A DNA stretch of 64,000 nt from CADEEX01 sp964577955. GTDB taxonomy: Bacteria > Acidobacteriota > Vicinamibacteria > Vicinamibacterales > CAVVIG01. A program made the translations under genes and the position numbers. This document shows positions 25,583-33,715 of this stretch, piece after piece (position 1 is the first letter of the stretch; the number at the start of each line of letters is the position of its first letter). The stretch is from positions 62,001 to 126,000 of the forward strand of contig CAZOAZ010000011.1 in assembly GCA_964577955.1 (NCBI GenBank). The letters run 5' to 3'. The notes under the pieces are model-generated. The model searched no databases, had not been told where the DNA came from, and was given only the letters and a program-made list of their open reading frames with translations.

Positions 25583-26662
25583 ATGGCCAATATGTTCGGT
25601 CAGCTCTTTCGCGTCACGACGTGGGGCGAATCGCACGGCGCGGGCGTCGGCGCGGTCATCGACGGGTGTCCGTCACGGCTGCCGATGAGCGAAGCGGACA
25701 TTCAGCCGGATCTCGACCGCCGCGCCCCCGGCCAGAGCACGCTCACCACGCAGCGGAAAGAGTCGGACACCGTCCGGATCCTGAGCGGCGTCTACGACGG
25801 GGTCACGCTCGGCACGCCCATCAGCCTGTCGGTCGTCAACGAAGACATGCGGTCGGGCGACTACCGCGACATGCAGGAGAAGTATCGCCCGAGCCACGCC
25901 GACTACACCTACGACGCGAAGTACGGCGTCCGCGACTGGCGCGGCGGCGGACGGACCAGCGCGCGTGAAACCGTCGGCCGCGTGGCCGCCGGAGCGGTGG
26001 CGCGCAAGCTGCTCACGGTGCGGCACGGCGTCGAAATCGTCGCGTGGGTGTCGAGCGTTGGCCGAATCACCGCGGAGTGCGACATCGACACGGTCACCCG
26101 GCAGGCGGTGGACGCCACGCCCGTTCGCTGCCCGGATCTGAAACGCGCCGCGGAGATGATCGATGCGATCGACGCGATCCGCAAGGATGGCAACTCGCTC
26201 GGCGGCGTGGTGACCTGCGCGGTGCGCGGCTGCCCCGTCGGCTGGGGCGAGCCGGTGTTCGATCGGCTCGAAGCCGATCTCGGCAAGGCGATGTTGAGCC
26301 TGCCGGCCAGCAAAGGGTTCGAAATCGGCTCAGGCTTTGCCGGGACCGTGCTCACCGGGCGTGAACACAACGACGAGTTCTTCATGGACGGCAACCGGGT
26401 CCGAACACGTACGAATCGCAGCGGCGGCGTGCAGGGCGGCATCAGCAACGGCGAAACGATCTACTTCCGGGTCGCCTTCAAGCCGACGGCGACCATCATG
26501 AGCGAGCAGCGGACCGTCAACGTGCGGCACGAAGACACCACGCTGACCGGCCGCGGCCGCCACGACCCCTGCGTCCTGCCGCGCGCGGTCCCCATGGTCG
26601 AAGCCATGGCGGCTTTGGTCCTGGCCGACCACGCCCTCCGCCACCGCGCCGTCGGCAATTAG
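25583..26662 (+). CDS. aroC: chorismate synthase
   Basis: The 359-residue enzyme converts 5-enolpyruvylshikimate-3-phosphate to chorismate with reduced FMN. It has 'LFRVTTWGESHGAGVGAVID' at the N-terminus, 'RPSHADYTYDAKYGVRDWRG', 'GGRTSARETVGRVAAGAVAR', 'SLPASKGFEIGSGFAG' and 'TNRSGGVQGGISNGE', all family signatures. ATG 25583 follows TAAAGT by 8 nt, compatible with a leaderless message; an in-frame TTG at 25574 would overlap that box. A short hairpin follows the stop. Confidence 0.96.
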   Translation: MANMFGQLFRVTTWGESHGAGVGAVIDGCPSRLPMSEADIQPDLDRRAPGQSTLTTQRKESDTVRILSGVYDGVTLGTPISLSVVNEDMRSGDYRDMQEKYRPSHADYTYDAKYGVRDWRGGGRTSARETVGRVAAGAVARKLLTVRHGVEIVAWVSSVGRITAECDIDTVTRQAVDATPVRCPDLKRAAEMIDAIDAIRKDGNSLGGVVTCAVRGCPVGWGEPVFDRLEADLGKAMLSLPASKGFEIGSGFAGTVLTGREHNDEFFMDGNRVRTRTNRSGGVQGGISNGETIYFRVAFKPTATIMSEQRTVNVRHEDTTLTGRGRHDPCVLPRAVPMVEAMAALVLADHALRHRAVGN

Positions 26663-26664
26663 GG

Positions 26665-26680
26665 TTCGTCACCTGACGAA
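26665..26680 (+). terminator. hairpin after aroC
   Basis: TTCGTCA and TGACGAA form a perfect 7-bp stem with a 2-nt gap, 2 nt after the aroC stop. There is no T-tract, so termination is inferred. Confidence 0.4.
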
Positions 26681-26796
26681 ATCACGACGTACGGCTTGGC
26701 GGCACGGTCGTCAGTCGCAGGACTCTTTTCAGATAACACACTTATTTTAAGCATCTTACGAGGATCGACGGCAGAGGTACGTGTACTGCTCTGGCT

Positions 26797-27498
26797 ATGG
26801 CCATGCTGGCCTTTCACACGCATCGCGTTCGCCCCAACCACGTGCTCGAGGGGGCGGATAACCCTCAGCCAATCAGCCTCCCCTTGACCCACGTCGGAGT
26901 CGGATCGGTGGAAGCGATGGTGGAACGCATGGCGGCGAGCCTCGAGGCGCGCGATCCTGAAACGCACGGCCACTGCGCGCGACTCCTGGGACATGCAACC
27001 CGGCTCGGTCGTGCGATCGGACTGGATCGGCACGAATTGACGACGCTCCAGCGCGGGGCACTACTCCACGACCTCGGCAAGATCGGGATTCCGGATGCGG
27101 TCTTGTACAAGCAGGGGCCGCTGACGCCTGCTGAAACGGTGCTCATGCAGCAGCACACCGTGATCGGCGAGCAGTTGTGCAGCCAGCGGCGTGAGTTCGC
27201 CGGCGTGCGCGCGATCATCCGGCACCACCACGAACGGCTCGACGGCAGCGGTTACCCCGATCGGCTGCGCGGCGACCAGATTCCGCTCCTCGCGCAACTG
27301 ATCGCCATCGTCGACCTGTTCGATGCGGTGACGACGTCCAGGCCGTACCGGACCGCACGTTCCGAGTCGGCAGCGATCGCATGTCTGCGGGCGGAGGTCG
27401 CTCAGGGATGGAAACGCCGCGACCTGGTCGAGGAATTCGTCCTACTGATCGGGACGACTGAGATGTCGGCGAAGGCCTTGAACCGCCACGCCGCCTGA
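26797..27498 (+). CDS. HD-GYP domain phosphodiesterase-like protein
   Basis: The 233-residue protein has 'MAASLEARDPETHGHCARLL', the metal motif 'RGALLHDLGKIGIPDAVLYK' and the GYP motif 'IIRHHHERLDGSGYPDRLRG', then 'AQLIAIVDLFDAVTTSRPYR'. HD-GYP domains hydrolyse cyclic di-GMP. Unlike most members it lacks a receiver or sensor domain; it is convergent with the large hybrid histidine kinase whose stop is 9 nt away. The 130 bp upstream include an AT-rich segment (26725-26760, CTTATTTTAAGCAT) likely to hold the promoter. Confidence 0.9.
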   Translation: MAMLAFHTHRVRPNHVLEGADNPQPISLPLTHVGVGSVEAMVERMAASLEARDPETHGHCARLLGHATRLGRAIGLDRHELTTLQRGALLHDLGKIGIPDAVLYKQGPLTPAETVLMQQHTVIGEQLCSQRREFAGVRAIIRHHHERLDGSGYPDRLRGDQIPLLAQLIAIVDLFDAVTTSRPYRTARSESAAIACLRAEVAQGWKRRDLVEEFVLLIGTTEMSAKALNRHAA

Positions 27499-27506
27499 AA
27501 ACCGGC

Positions 27507-30500
27507 TCACGCCGCGGAACTGAAATCCCAGCCCGCCATCACCGTCATCACATTCGACGCTTCGGCCGACAGCTTCCGCCAGGCCGCCGGCACGGATTCG
27601 AGCTGACCGTCAGCGCCGAGGCGCTCGAGGATCTGCGCCGCCTCGAAGAGCCCTTGCGCCGACAGATTCGCGGCAGCGCCCTTCAGGCCGTGCGCTTCCC
27701 GCTCGATTCGTCCGGCATCCTTCGCCTCGACCGCGCTCCTGATCGCTTCGAGCCGAACCGGACAGTCCTCGAGGAACAAGCCGACCACGTCGGCGAGCAG
27801 TTCGCGGTCGCCACCCAGCCGCTCGAGGACCTTCGCCTGAGAAATCGCCGGCGCGCCGTTCTCCGCCACTTGTCCTTTCACGTGTGACTTCTCCTCTACA
27901 ACAGCAAACAGCAGCTCGGGTTCGAGCGGCTTCGACAGATAGCCGTCCATCCCGGCGCTGACGCACCGCTCGCGGTCGCCGTTCATCGCGTGCGCGGTCA
28001 TGGCCACAATCCGCTGGTGGCCGCCAGTCGTCTCTTCGCGCCGGCGGATGGCGGCGGTCGCCTCGTAGCCGCTCATCTCCGGCATCTGGACGTCCATCAG
28101 CACGATGTCGAAGTGCTCGCGCTGGAGAATCTCCAACGCTTCGCGGCCGTTGTTGGCGACCAGCACTCGATGGCCGCGCCGGGTCAGCAGTCCAACCGCG
28201 ACGCGTTGGTTGACGACGTTGTCTTCGGCGACCAGCACGTGGACCGGCCGAACCGGTGCGGCCACCGCGATCTCCGCCAGCAACGGGAAGCGCCGCGACG
28301 AGTGATCGCCGGCGAGGATGCGGGAGATCGCGTCGAGCAGTTCCGCGGCGGCGACCGGCTTGGTGACGTAGGCGCCCATTCCCAGCGTCCGGCAGCGCGT
28401 CACCTCGCGCTCGAGTCCGGACGAGCACAGCATCATGATCGTCGACTTCAGCACGTCGGGATGAATCAGGACGTGCTCGGCGACCGACAGGCCGTCCATG
28501 TCGGGCATGTCCCAGTCGAGAAGGACCAGACCGAACGGCCGTCCCTGATCGCGCGCCTCGGAAAGGATCTGCGCCGCGGTCAGGCCGCTGTCCACCACCG
28601 TCGGCAGCATCTGCCAGGCCGCGCACTGCGCCTCGAGCATCTGCCGGCTGGCGGCGTTGTCGTCGACGACCAGCACGCGGACGCCCTTCAGCCGATCGAT
28701 GCGGCGGTCACGGCTCTGACGCTCGGCCCGGCCGAAGCTGGCCGTAAAGTGGAACGTGCTGCCGCACCCCGGTTCGCTTTCGACCCAGATCCGCCCGCCC
28801 ATCATCTGGACCAGCGTGGACGAGATCGTCAAGCCGAGCCCGGTGCCCCCGTAGCGGCGCGTGGTCGAGCCATCGGCCTGACTGAAGGCGTCGAAGATCG
28901 CGCGCTGCTTCTCGGCGGGAATCCCGATGCCGGTGTCGGTCACGCTGAAATGCAGATCGGTGGCGTCCGGCTTCAGCCGGATTGCAAGCGCGGCGGCCGA
29001 CGCCACGCTCGCGCCGATCGAGACGTTGATCGCCACGTGCCCACGTTCCGTGAACTTGATGGCATTGCCGACCAGATTCGTGACGATCTGCTTCAACCGT
29101 ACTGGATCGCCGACGATGCGCTCCGGCACGTCCGGGGCGATCGCCGACACCAGCTCGAGCCCGCGCTCGTCGGCGCGCACGGCCAGCGGCTTGAGCGCTT
29201 CGCTCATCACTTCGGCGACGCTGAAGCTGATTGCCTCGAGCTGCAGTTTCCGCGACTCGATTTTCGAGAAGTCGAGAATGTCGTTGAGCAGCGTCAGCAG
29301 CGACTCCGCCGACGTCTTGACCGTGCGCAGGCAATCCGACTGGTACGGCGTCAACTCGGTGCCGAGCGCCAGCGCGGTCATGCCGATCACGCCGTTCATC
29401 GGCGTGCGGATTTCATGGCTCATGTTGGCAAGGAACTCGCTCTTCGCCTGGTTGGCTTCCTGTGCCACCTTCGTGGCGGCAGCCAGTTCGGCGGTCCGCT
29501 CCCTGACTTTCTGGTCGAGCGCGCCGGTCAGCGCGGTCAACTCCCGATTGAGATCGTCGCTGTGCCCGACCGCGACCTCGAGCTGATGGTACGAATCGGC
29601 CAGCCGCGCCTGCATCTGGTTGATGTCCTGCAGGAGATCGACGATCTCCGCCGGCTGATCCGCGTCCATCGTCGCCACCGGCGCCGCGACGCCGCTGGCG
29701 GAGATGTGCCGCACGTGCGAAACGAGATCTTCGAGCGGCCGCGTCACCTTCCGCGCAAAGCGGTGCGCCGCGAACACACCGCCTCCGCTGGCGAGTGTCA
29801 GCAACAGGACGGTGAGCAGATAGAAGCGCGTCGCCTGCAGCTGCACACTGATCAACGGGCGCGCGATCAGTACCGTCCAGCCGTTGCCGCCAACGGCGTG
29901 CGTCGCCAGGTAGGTGTCGCGCATCCGCGTCGTCGCTCGGACTTGGTACCCGGTCTCGGGACCGGACTGGCCGGCGCGAACGAACTCATCGTCCGCGAGC
30001 AAATCCATCACCTTGTGACCGGTGGAGGCGCTGGCGTAGACGACGCGCTGGTCGCGATCGAGAATGGTCACGTTTGCGTCGGGCAGCGTCCGGTAGCTCT
30101 CGACGAAGCGGTGGAACTGGGTGAGGTCGACGACCGTCGCCGCGACCCCGGCAAGCTCGCCGCCCGGACCCGTGAAGTAGGGCGCCGCGACCACCACGGC
30201 GAACGCGCCGGTTGAGCGTGTGCTCAGCACGTTGGACACGGCAGCACGACGGGTCTTGACGACTTCCTGGAAGTAGTCACGGTCGGCGATGTTGACGGTG
30301 AGGTCCTCGGTGGTCCCGTCGAGCCGCTGGCCGTTCAGGTCGGCAACGATGACCCGGGTGATCCCGCGATAGATCTGAGGATATGCCTCGACGAGCCGCG
30401 TCCGCTTCGCCTCTTCGACTCCGATGCGGCTGATGGCCGCGGCCAGCGTTTCGGTCGCCGAGCGCTGGGCGCGGATGTACGCGTCGGCCGCATCGCGAAT

Positions 30501-31133
30501 CGACGCGGCGCTCTGCACGAGATACCGGGTCGCCTCGCCCTGCTGCTTCATCGCCAGCGTCTGGCCGCCGAGCGCCCCCAGCAGCAGGACTGGAAAGATC
30601 GCGGTCAAGACGAACGAACGGAAGCTGAGGGTCCGCAGTGAGATCCGCGGCGCGCCCGGCGCCGCCTCGGCGCGCTTGGACGCGATCGCCATGGCTGCCA
30701 CTTCGGCTGCCATCACGATGACCATGCGGTTCAGGAACAGTTGCACCGAGAGCGGCCAGATCGCCCCGCGCAAATGCTCGGCGCCGAACCACTGCGGGAA
30801 GCACGCGAAGACCAGGCCGAACGCAGTCCAGTACAACGCGGCCGCCACCAGGGCCGAGTGGCGACGGCGGATCCACGAGTCGATGACCAGCGCTTCGACC
30901 AGAAAGGGTGCGGTGACGAACGGGCTGATCTCGGTCCAGAACATCCCGACCGCGCCGAGGAACCCGGCAATCCCGCCGTAAAACGGCCCGAGGAGAATCG
31001 CGACCGTCACGGTGAGCGCGCGGCCAAAGACGAACGGCAGCGCCGCCGACACGGTCAGCACGTTGATCGCCAGTGCGGCCAGACCGGCGGCCAGCGCGAT
31101 CGCGAGGGAGCGGGAGCGCGAGTACGAGGGCAT
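27507..31133 (-). CDS. hybrid sensor histidine kinase with two receivers and Hpt
   Basis: From ATG 31133 the protein has 1208 residues: an N-terminal block of membrane helices (about 5-170), a second helix and a periplasmic Cache-like sensor ('DRDYFQEVVKTRRAAVSNVL', 'TILDRDQRVVYASASTG'), HAMP, coiled coil, HisKA (His about 573 in 'NMSHEIRTPMNGVIGM'), HATPase ('DTGIGIP', 'GGTGLGLTIS'), receiver 1 (Asp about 871, 'VLLDWDMPDMDG'), receiver 2 (Asp about 1012, 'IVLMDVQMPEMSG') and Hpt (His about 1147, 'EREAHGLKGAAANL'). This is a full intramolecular phosphorelay. A family A palindrome is embedded in the HATPase at about residues 718-725 ('RLKPDAT'). An in-frame GTG at 31250, 6 nt after TACAGT, is an alternative leaderless start. 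Confidence 0.92.
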   Translation of the reverse strand: MPSYSRSRSLAIALAAGLAALAINVLTVSAALPFVFGRALTVTVAILLGPFYGGIAGFLGAVGMFWTEISPFVTAPFLVEALVIDSWIRRRHSALVAAALYWTAFGLVFACFPQWFGAEHLRGAIWPLSVQLFLNRMVIVMAAEVAAMAIASKRAEAAPGAPRISLRTLSFRSFVLTAIFPVLLLGALGGQTLAMKQQGEATRYLVQSAASIRDAADAYIRAQRSATETLAAAISRIGVEEAKRTRLVEAYPQIYRGITRVIVADLNGQRLDGTTEDLTVNIADRDYFQEVVKTRRAAVSNVLSTRSTGAFAVVVAAPYFTGPGGELAGVAATVVDLTQFHRFVESYRTLPDANVTILDRDQRVVYASASTGHKVMDLLADDEFVRAGQSGPETGYQVRATTRMRDTYLATHAVGGNGWTVLIARPLISVQLQATRFYLLTVLLLTLASGGGVFAAHRFARKVTRPLEDLVSHVRHISASGVAAPVATMDADQPAEIVDLLQDINQMQARLADSYHQLEVAVGHSDDLNRELTALTGALDQKVRERTAELAAATKVAQEANQAKSEFLANMSHEIRTPMNGVIGMTALALGTELTPYQSDCLRTVKTSAESLLTLLNDILDFSKIESRKLQLEAISFSVAEVMSEALKPLAVRADERGLELVSAIAPDVPERIVGDPVRLKQIVTNLVGNAIKFTERGHVAINVSIGASVASAAALAIRLKPDATDLHFSVTDTGIGIPAEKQRAIFDAFSQADGSTTRRYGGTGLGLTISSTLVQMMGGRIWVESEPGCGSTFHFTASFGRAERQSRDRRIDRLKGVRVLVVDDNAASRQMLEAQCAAWQMLPTVVDSGLTAAQILSEARDQGRPFGLVLLDWDMPDMDGLSVAEHVLIHPDVLKSTIMMLCSSGLEREVTRCRTLGMGAYVTKPVAAAELLDAISRILAGDHSSRRFPLLAEIAVAAPVRPVHVLVAEDNVVNQRVAVGLLTRRGHRVLVANNGREALEILQREHFDIVLMDVQMPEMSGYEATAAIRRREETTGGHQRIVAMTAHAMNGDRERCVSAGMDGYLSKPLEPELLFAVVEEKSHVKGQVAENGAPAISQAKVLERLGGDRELLADVVGLFLEDCPVRLEAIRSAVEAKDAGRIEREAHGLKGAAANLSAQGLFEAAQILERLGADGQLESVPAAWRKLSAEASNVMTVMAGWDFSSAA
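28959..28982 (+). repeat. family A palindrome inside the kinase ATPase domain
   Basis: GGTGGCG plus TCCGGCTTCAGCCGGA plus T, a consensus-perfect copy. Read on the minus strand it encodes 'IRLKPDAT' in the variable loop just before the 'VTDTGIGIP' motif, adding residues without shifting the frame. Confidence 0.85.
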
Positions 31134-31274
31134 CCGCCGTCTCAGCCGAGCAAGGCGGATACCAGTGCAGGACCGGGCAGGAACGTAGGAGCGCGGACGT
31201 CCGGCCGCCCGCACGGCGGGCGCACGCGCGCACGTGTGCGCCGCTGGCACAGGAACACTGTAGGACAAAGTGTA

Positions 31275-31301
31275 CGGACAGGCTAAAGCCTGTCCCTACC
31301 G
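31275..31301 (-). repeat. family B palindrome
   Basis: GGACAGGCTAAAGCCTGTCC followed by CTACCG, 9 nt downstream of the stop of the delta-4-desaturase-like gene and upstream of the hybrid kinase gene, both on the minus strand. Position fits a 3'-end hairpin. Confidence 0.8.
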
Positions 31302-31309
31302 AAGCGTCG

Positions 31310-32272
31310 CTACTCGTCCCTGACGATTCGGCTGTAGAGCGTGGTCTCGCGGTTGGTGAGGAAGACGATGAGCAGCTTCGTCCACGACTGATGCGCCATC
31401 AGGTCGTCGTAGTACTCGTGCGCCACCGATCGGATCCGCGGCAGGTAGGGCCACGGCACGGTCATCAGGTCGTGGTGTTCGTTGTGGTAGCCGACGTTGA
31501 ACGCGACCTTATTGAGCGGCCCGTAGTACGAATACGTTTCCTGATCGCGTTTGAAGACGTAGTGTTCCTGGATCCAGCGGGCGCCGAGCGGGTGCAGCCC
31601 GACCGCCATCACGGTCGACGCCAGCAGGTACTTGAGCGGCGCGAAGCCGGCCCACCAGACGAACAACCCCATCGCGACGACCTGCGTCACGACGTTGATC
31701 ACCGTCCACCGTTCGACGATCGGAATCTTCTTCAGCCGCGTCGGCCGCACCGTGCCGAGCACCAGCGTCATCGCCGCCATCCAGGCCGTCTTCAGCAGCG
31801 ACGACTGGCCGACCACGCGCGCTTCGATCGGCCCCGCCAGATCGGCGTCGAGATCGTGTTCGCCCATATGGCGGTGATGCAGGAGGTGGTATTTGCAGAA
31901 CGACATCGCTGCCGGCAGCACGAGCGGGACGTTGGCGACGAGCGCGGCGATCCGGTTGAACAGCCGCGTCGTGAAGATCAGGTTGTGCGCGGAGTCGTGG
32001 ATGAGCACCCACAGCGCGTGATCGATCGTCGCGCCGACGAAGAAGGCGGCCGGAAGCCAGAGGTACCACGCCCGATCCGACAGCCAGACCGAGAGGATCA
32101 GTTGCAGCACGACCAGCGCAGCCACCCAAATCGCCGAGGGCCGATACGGTCCCGCCAACGCCCGCAGTTCGGGATGCGCGGCGAGAATCTGCCGGCCACG
32201 CGCCGCGTGGGGCTCTTCGCGGCTGGAGTGGATGAAGTGCAGCGCCTCGGCGCCCATCGGCATCTTGGTCAA
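31310..32272 (-). CDS. sphingolipid delta-4 desaturase-like membrane fatty-acid desaturase
   Basis: The 320-residue protein has the three His boxes of membrane desaturases: HDSAHN (about 91-96), HLLHHRH (about 128-134) and YHNEHHD (about 262-268). The surroundings match the eukaryotic-type dihydroceramide delta-4 desaturase family more closely than acyl-CoA desaturases: N-terminal 'EEPHAARGRQILAAHPELRA', 'AVGLHPLGARWIQEHYVFKR', 'ETYSYYGPLNKVAFNVGYHN' and 'AHEYYDDLMAHQSWTKLL'. Such enzymes introduce the trans-4 double bond in sphingoid bases. No serine palmitoyltransferase is in the window, so the lipid substrate is an inference. It overlaps the next upstream gene by 4 nt. Confidence 0.85.
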   Translation of the reverse strand: MTKMPMGAEALHFIHSSREEPHAARGRQILAAHPELRALAGPYRPSAIWVAALVVLQLILSVWLSDRAWYLWLPAAFFVGATIDHALWVLIHDSAHNLIFTTRLFNRIAALVANVPLVLPAAMSFCKYHLLHHRHMGEHDLDADLAGPIEARVVGQSSLLKTAWMAAMTLVLGTVRPTRLKKIPIVERWTVINVVTQVVAMGLFVWWAGFAPLKYLLASTVMAVGLHPLGARWIQEHYVFKRDQETYSYYGPLNKVAFNVGYHNEHHDLMTVPWPYLPRIRSVAHEYYDDLMAHQSWTKLLIVFLTNRETTLYSRIVRDE

Positions 32273-32571
32273 TCCAGATCGAAATCGCGGGTCGGTTTCG
32301 TGATCGGCTCCTGCTTCGCCTGACGGAGGGCTTCCTCGAACCGGCGCGACAGCGCGTCGCCGCGCGTCTTCTCGTTGTTCACCGACTGTTCGAAAATCGC
32401 CTCGCGCCGCGCGGCCTCCTCGGCGAGGATGCGTTGCGCCTCGCTCAACTCCGGCTTGTTGCCGCGATCGGGCTCGTGGTGCGACACCACGCGTCCGAGG
32501 TTGAGATCGATCACCAGGATCGTCTGGCAGCAGGGACAGATCACTTCGAGTTCCGACTTCAACCGCGCCAT
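32269..32571 (-). CDS. small zinc-ribbon hypothetical protein
   Basis: The 100-residue protein begins 'MARLKSELEVICPCCQTILV' with a CPCC knuckle but no second Cys pair, followed by 'DLNLGRVVSHHEPDRG' and a charged coiled-coil-like helix ('AQRILAEEAARREAIFEQSV'). The family is unknown to me. It is coupled on both sides: its ATG overlaps the TAA of the upstream lipoprotein gene (TAATG) and its stop overlaps the desaturase start by 4 nt, so the three form one operon. Confidence 0.75.
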   Translation of the reverse strand: MARLKSELEVICPCCQTILVIDLNLGRVVSHHEPDRGNKPELSEAQRILAEEAARREAIFEQSVNNEKTRGDALSRRFEEALRQAKQEPITKPTRDFDLD

Positions 32572-32951
32572 TACTGCTTCCTCTGTAGAGCGGCCAGGCC
32601 GCCGCGTTCGAATGCCTTGTCGAGCCGCACCGCCGCCCCGGTTGTCGTCTTCGCCGTCAGGTGCAGCGCCTTCAGCATCTGCCGCTCGCGCGGAAACCGG
32701 CGGCCGTAGCCGTCCACGAACGATCCGAGCGACACGGTAAATCTCGAGCCGCCGGCAATCGACGGCGCCGTCGCCCGGTAGTAGTTGTTGACCCAGATTT
32801 CCACGTTCGTCCACTCGTCGTCGGTGCGGTTGTCGACGGTCAGAATTCCGCCGTTCAGCTGCAGGGGATCGGGTGGAATTCTGACGCAACCCGCCGCTCC
32901 GAGGCCCAGCAGCGCGGCCAGAAAAACGCGGCCCAACACGCGGTCTATCAT
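32571..32951 (-). CDS. small lipoprotein of unknown function
   Basis: The 126-residue product starts 'MIDRVLGRVFLAALLGLGAA' and has the lipobox AAGC. The mature part ('GGILTVDNRTDDEWTNVEIW', 'NNYYRATAPSIAGGSRFTVS', 'LHLTAKTTTGAAVRLDKAF') looks like a small beta-sandwich. It is the first gene of the three-gene minus-strand operon ending in the delta-4-desaturase-like gene. Its ATG is only 6 bp from the GTG of the divergent endonuclease-type gene. Confidence 0.75.
   Translation of the reverse strand: MIDRVLGRVFLAALLGLGAAGCVRIPPDPLQLNGGILTVDNRTDDEWTNVEIWVNNYYRATAPSIAGGSRFTVSLGSFVDGYGRRFPRERQMLKALHLTAKTTTGAAVRLDKAFERGGLAALQRKQ
32946..32951 (+). promoter_or_regulatory. -10 box for leaderless transcript of the 32958 gene
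   Basis: TATCAT ends 6 nt before GTG 32958 and lies exactly on the first codons of the divergent lipoprotein gene. Confidence 0.45.
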
Positions 32952-32957
32952 AGCCCA

Positions 32958-33686
32958 GTGACTCATACGGCCCCGGCTGACCTGCGCATCGTCACCTACA
33001 ACATTCACCGCTGCCGCGGCCTCGATCGGCGCACGCGGCCCGAGCGCATCGTCTCCGTGTTGCGAGCGATCGACGCCGACGTGATCGCGCTGCAGGAGGT
33101 CATCGGGCCGGGCGCGTCGGGCATCAGCCACATCGAAGCGATCGGCGCCGGACTCGGGATGGGCTGGGTCATGGCACCCACCCGCAGCATCCGCGGCCAT
33201 CAGTTCGGCAACGTGGTGCTGAGCCGCTTCCCGATCCTGGATCACACCACCCACGACCTGTCCTGGAAGTCGTGCGAGGAGCGCGGGCTGCAGCGCGTCG
33301 ACGTCGACGTGAACGGGCGGCGGCTGCACGTCTACAACGTCCATCTCGGCACCGCGATTCTCGAGCGGCGCTATCAGGCGGGGCGGCTGGCCGCCGTCGT
33401 CACCGACCGCCACCTGCACGGCCCGAAGATTGTCCTCGGCGACTTCAACGAATGGATGAAGGGGCGGACGACGACGCTCCTGTCCGCCCGCCTGAAAAGC
33501 GTGGATCTGGGCCGTTTTCTCAAGCGCCGCCGCACCTACCCGGGCGTATTCCCCATCCTCCACCTCGATCACATTTATTACGCCGGGCCGCTCGAAATCG
33601 TCGGAATCGAGATGCCCCGGACTAAACTATCGCTCGTCGCATCGGACCATCTGCCGCTGGTCGCCGATCTGAAACTCGGCGCCTGA
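32958..33686 (+). CDS. endonuclease/exonuclease/phosphatase (EEP) family protein
   Basis: The 242-residue protein shows the EEP order: 'LRIVTYNIHRCRGLDRRTRP' (Asn), 'IDADVIALQEV' (Glu metal ligand), 'FGNVVLSRFPILDH', 'LHVYNVHLGTAILERRYQAG' (His), 'IVLGDFNEW' (Asp/Asn) and 'LDHIYYAG' plus 'VASDHLPLVADL' (Asp-His). Substrates in this family include DNA ends, sphingomyelin and inositol phosphates; the neighbouring sphingolipid-type desaturase is suggestive only. The start is GTG 32958, set by the TATCAT box. No signal peptide is seen. Confidence 0.88.
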   Translation: MTHTAPADLRIVTYNIHRCRGLDRRTRPERIVSVLRAIDADVIALQEVIGPGASGISHIEAIGAGLGMGWVMAPTRSIRGHQFGNVVLSRFPILDHTTHDLSWKSCEERGLQRVDVDVNGRRLHVYNVHLGTAILERRYQAGRLAAVVTDRHLHGPKIVLGDFNEWMKGRTTTLLSARLKSVDLGRFLKRRRTYPGVFPILHLDHIYYAGPLEIVGIEMPRTKLSLVASDHLPLVADLKLGA

Positions 33687-33715
33687 CAGCACCTTTCCTC
33701 TTTCTGGAGCGACCC

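Noticed and set aside
27497..27520. Another family A palindrome (ACCGGCTCACGCCGCGG)
   Set aside because: The stem is interrupted and the flank is absent; the similar TCCGGCTCACGCCGGA at 23189-23204 has the stem but not the core GGCTNNAGCC, so both were left out of the family.
31134..31268. N-terminal extension of the hybrid kinase from GTG 31250 or TTG 31268
   Set aside because: The extension is Arg/Pro/Ala-rich with no family character; ATG 31133 places the membrane helices at the N-terminus. The 6-nt gap from TACAGT to GTG 31250 keeps the alternative open.
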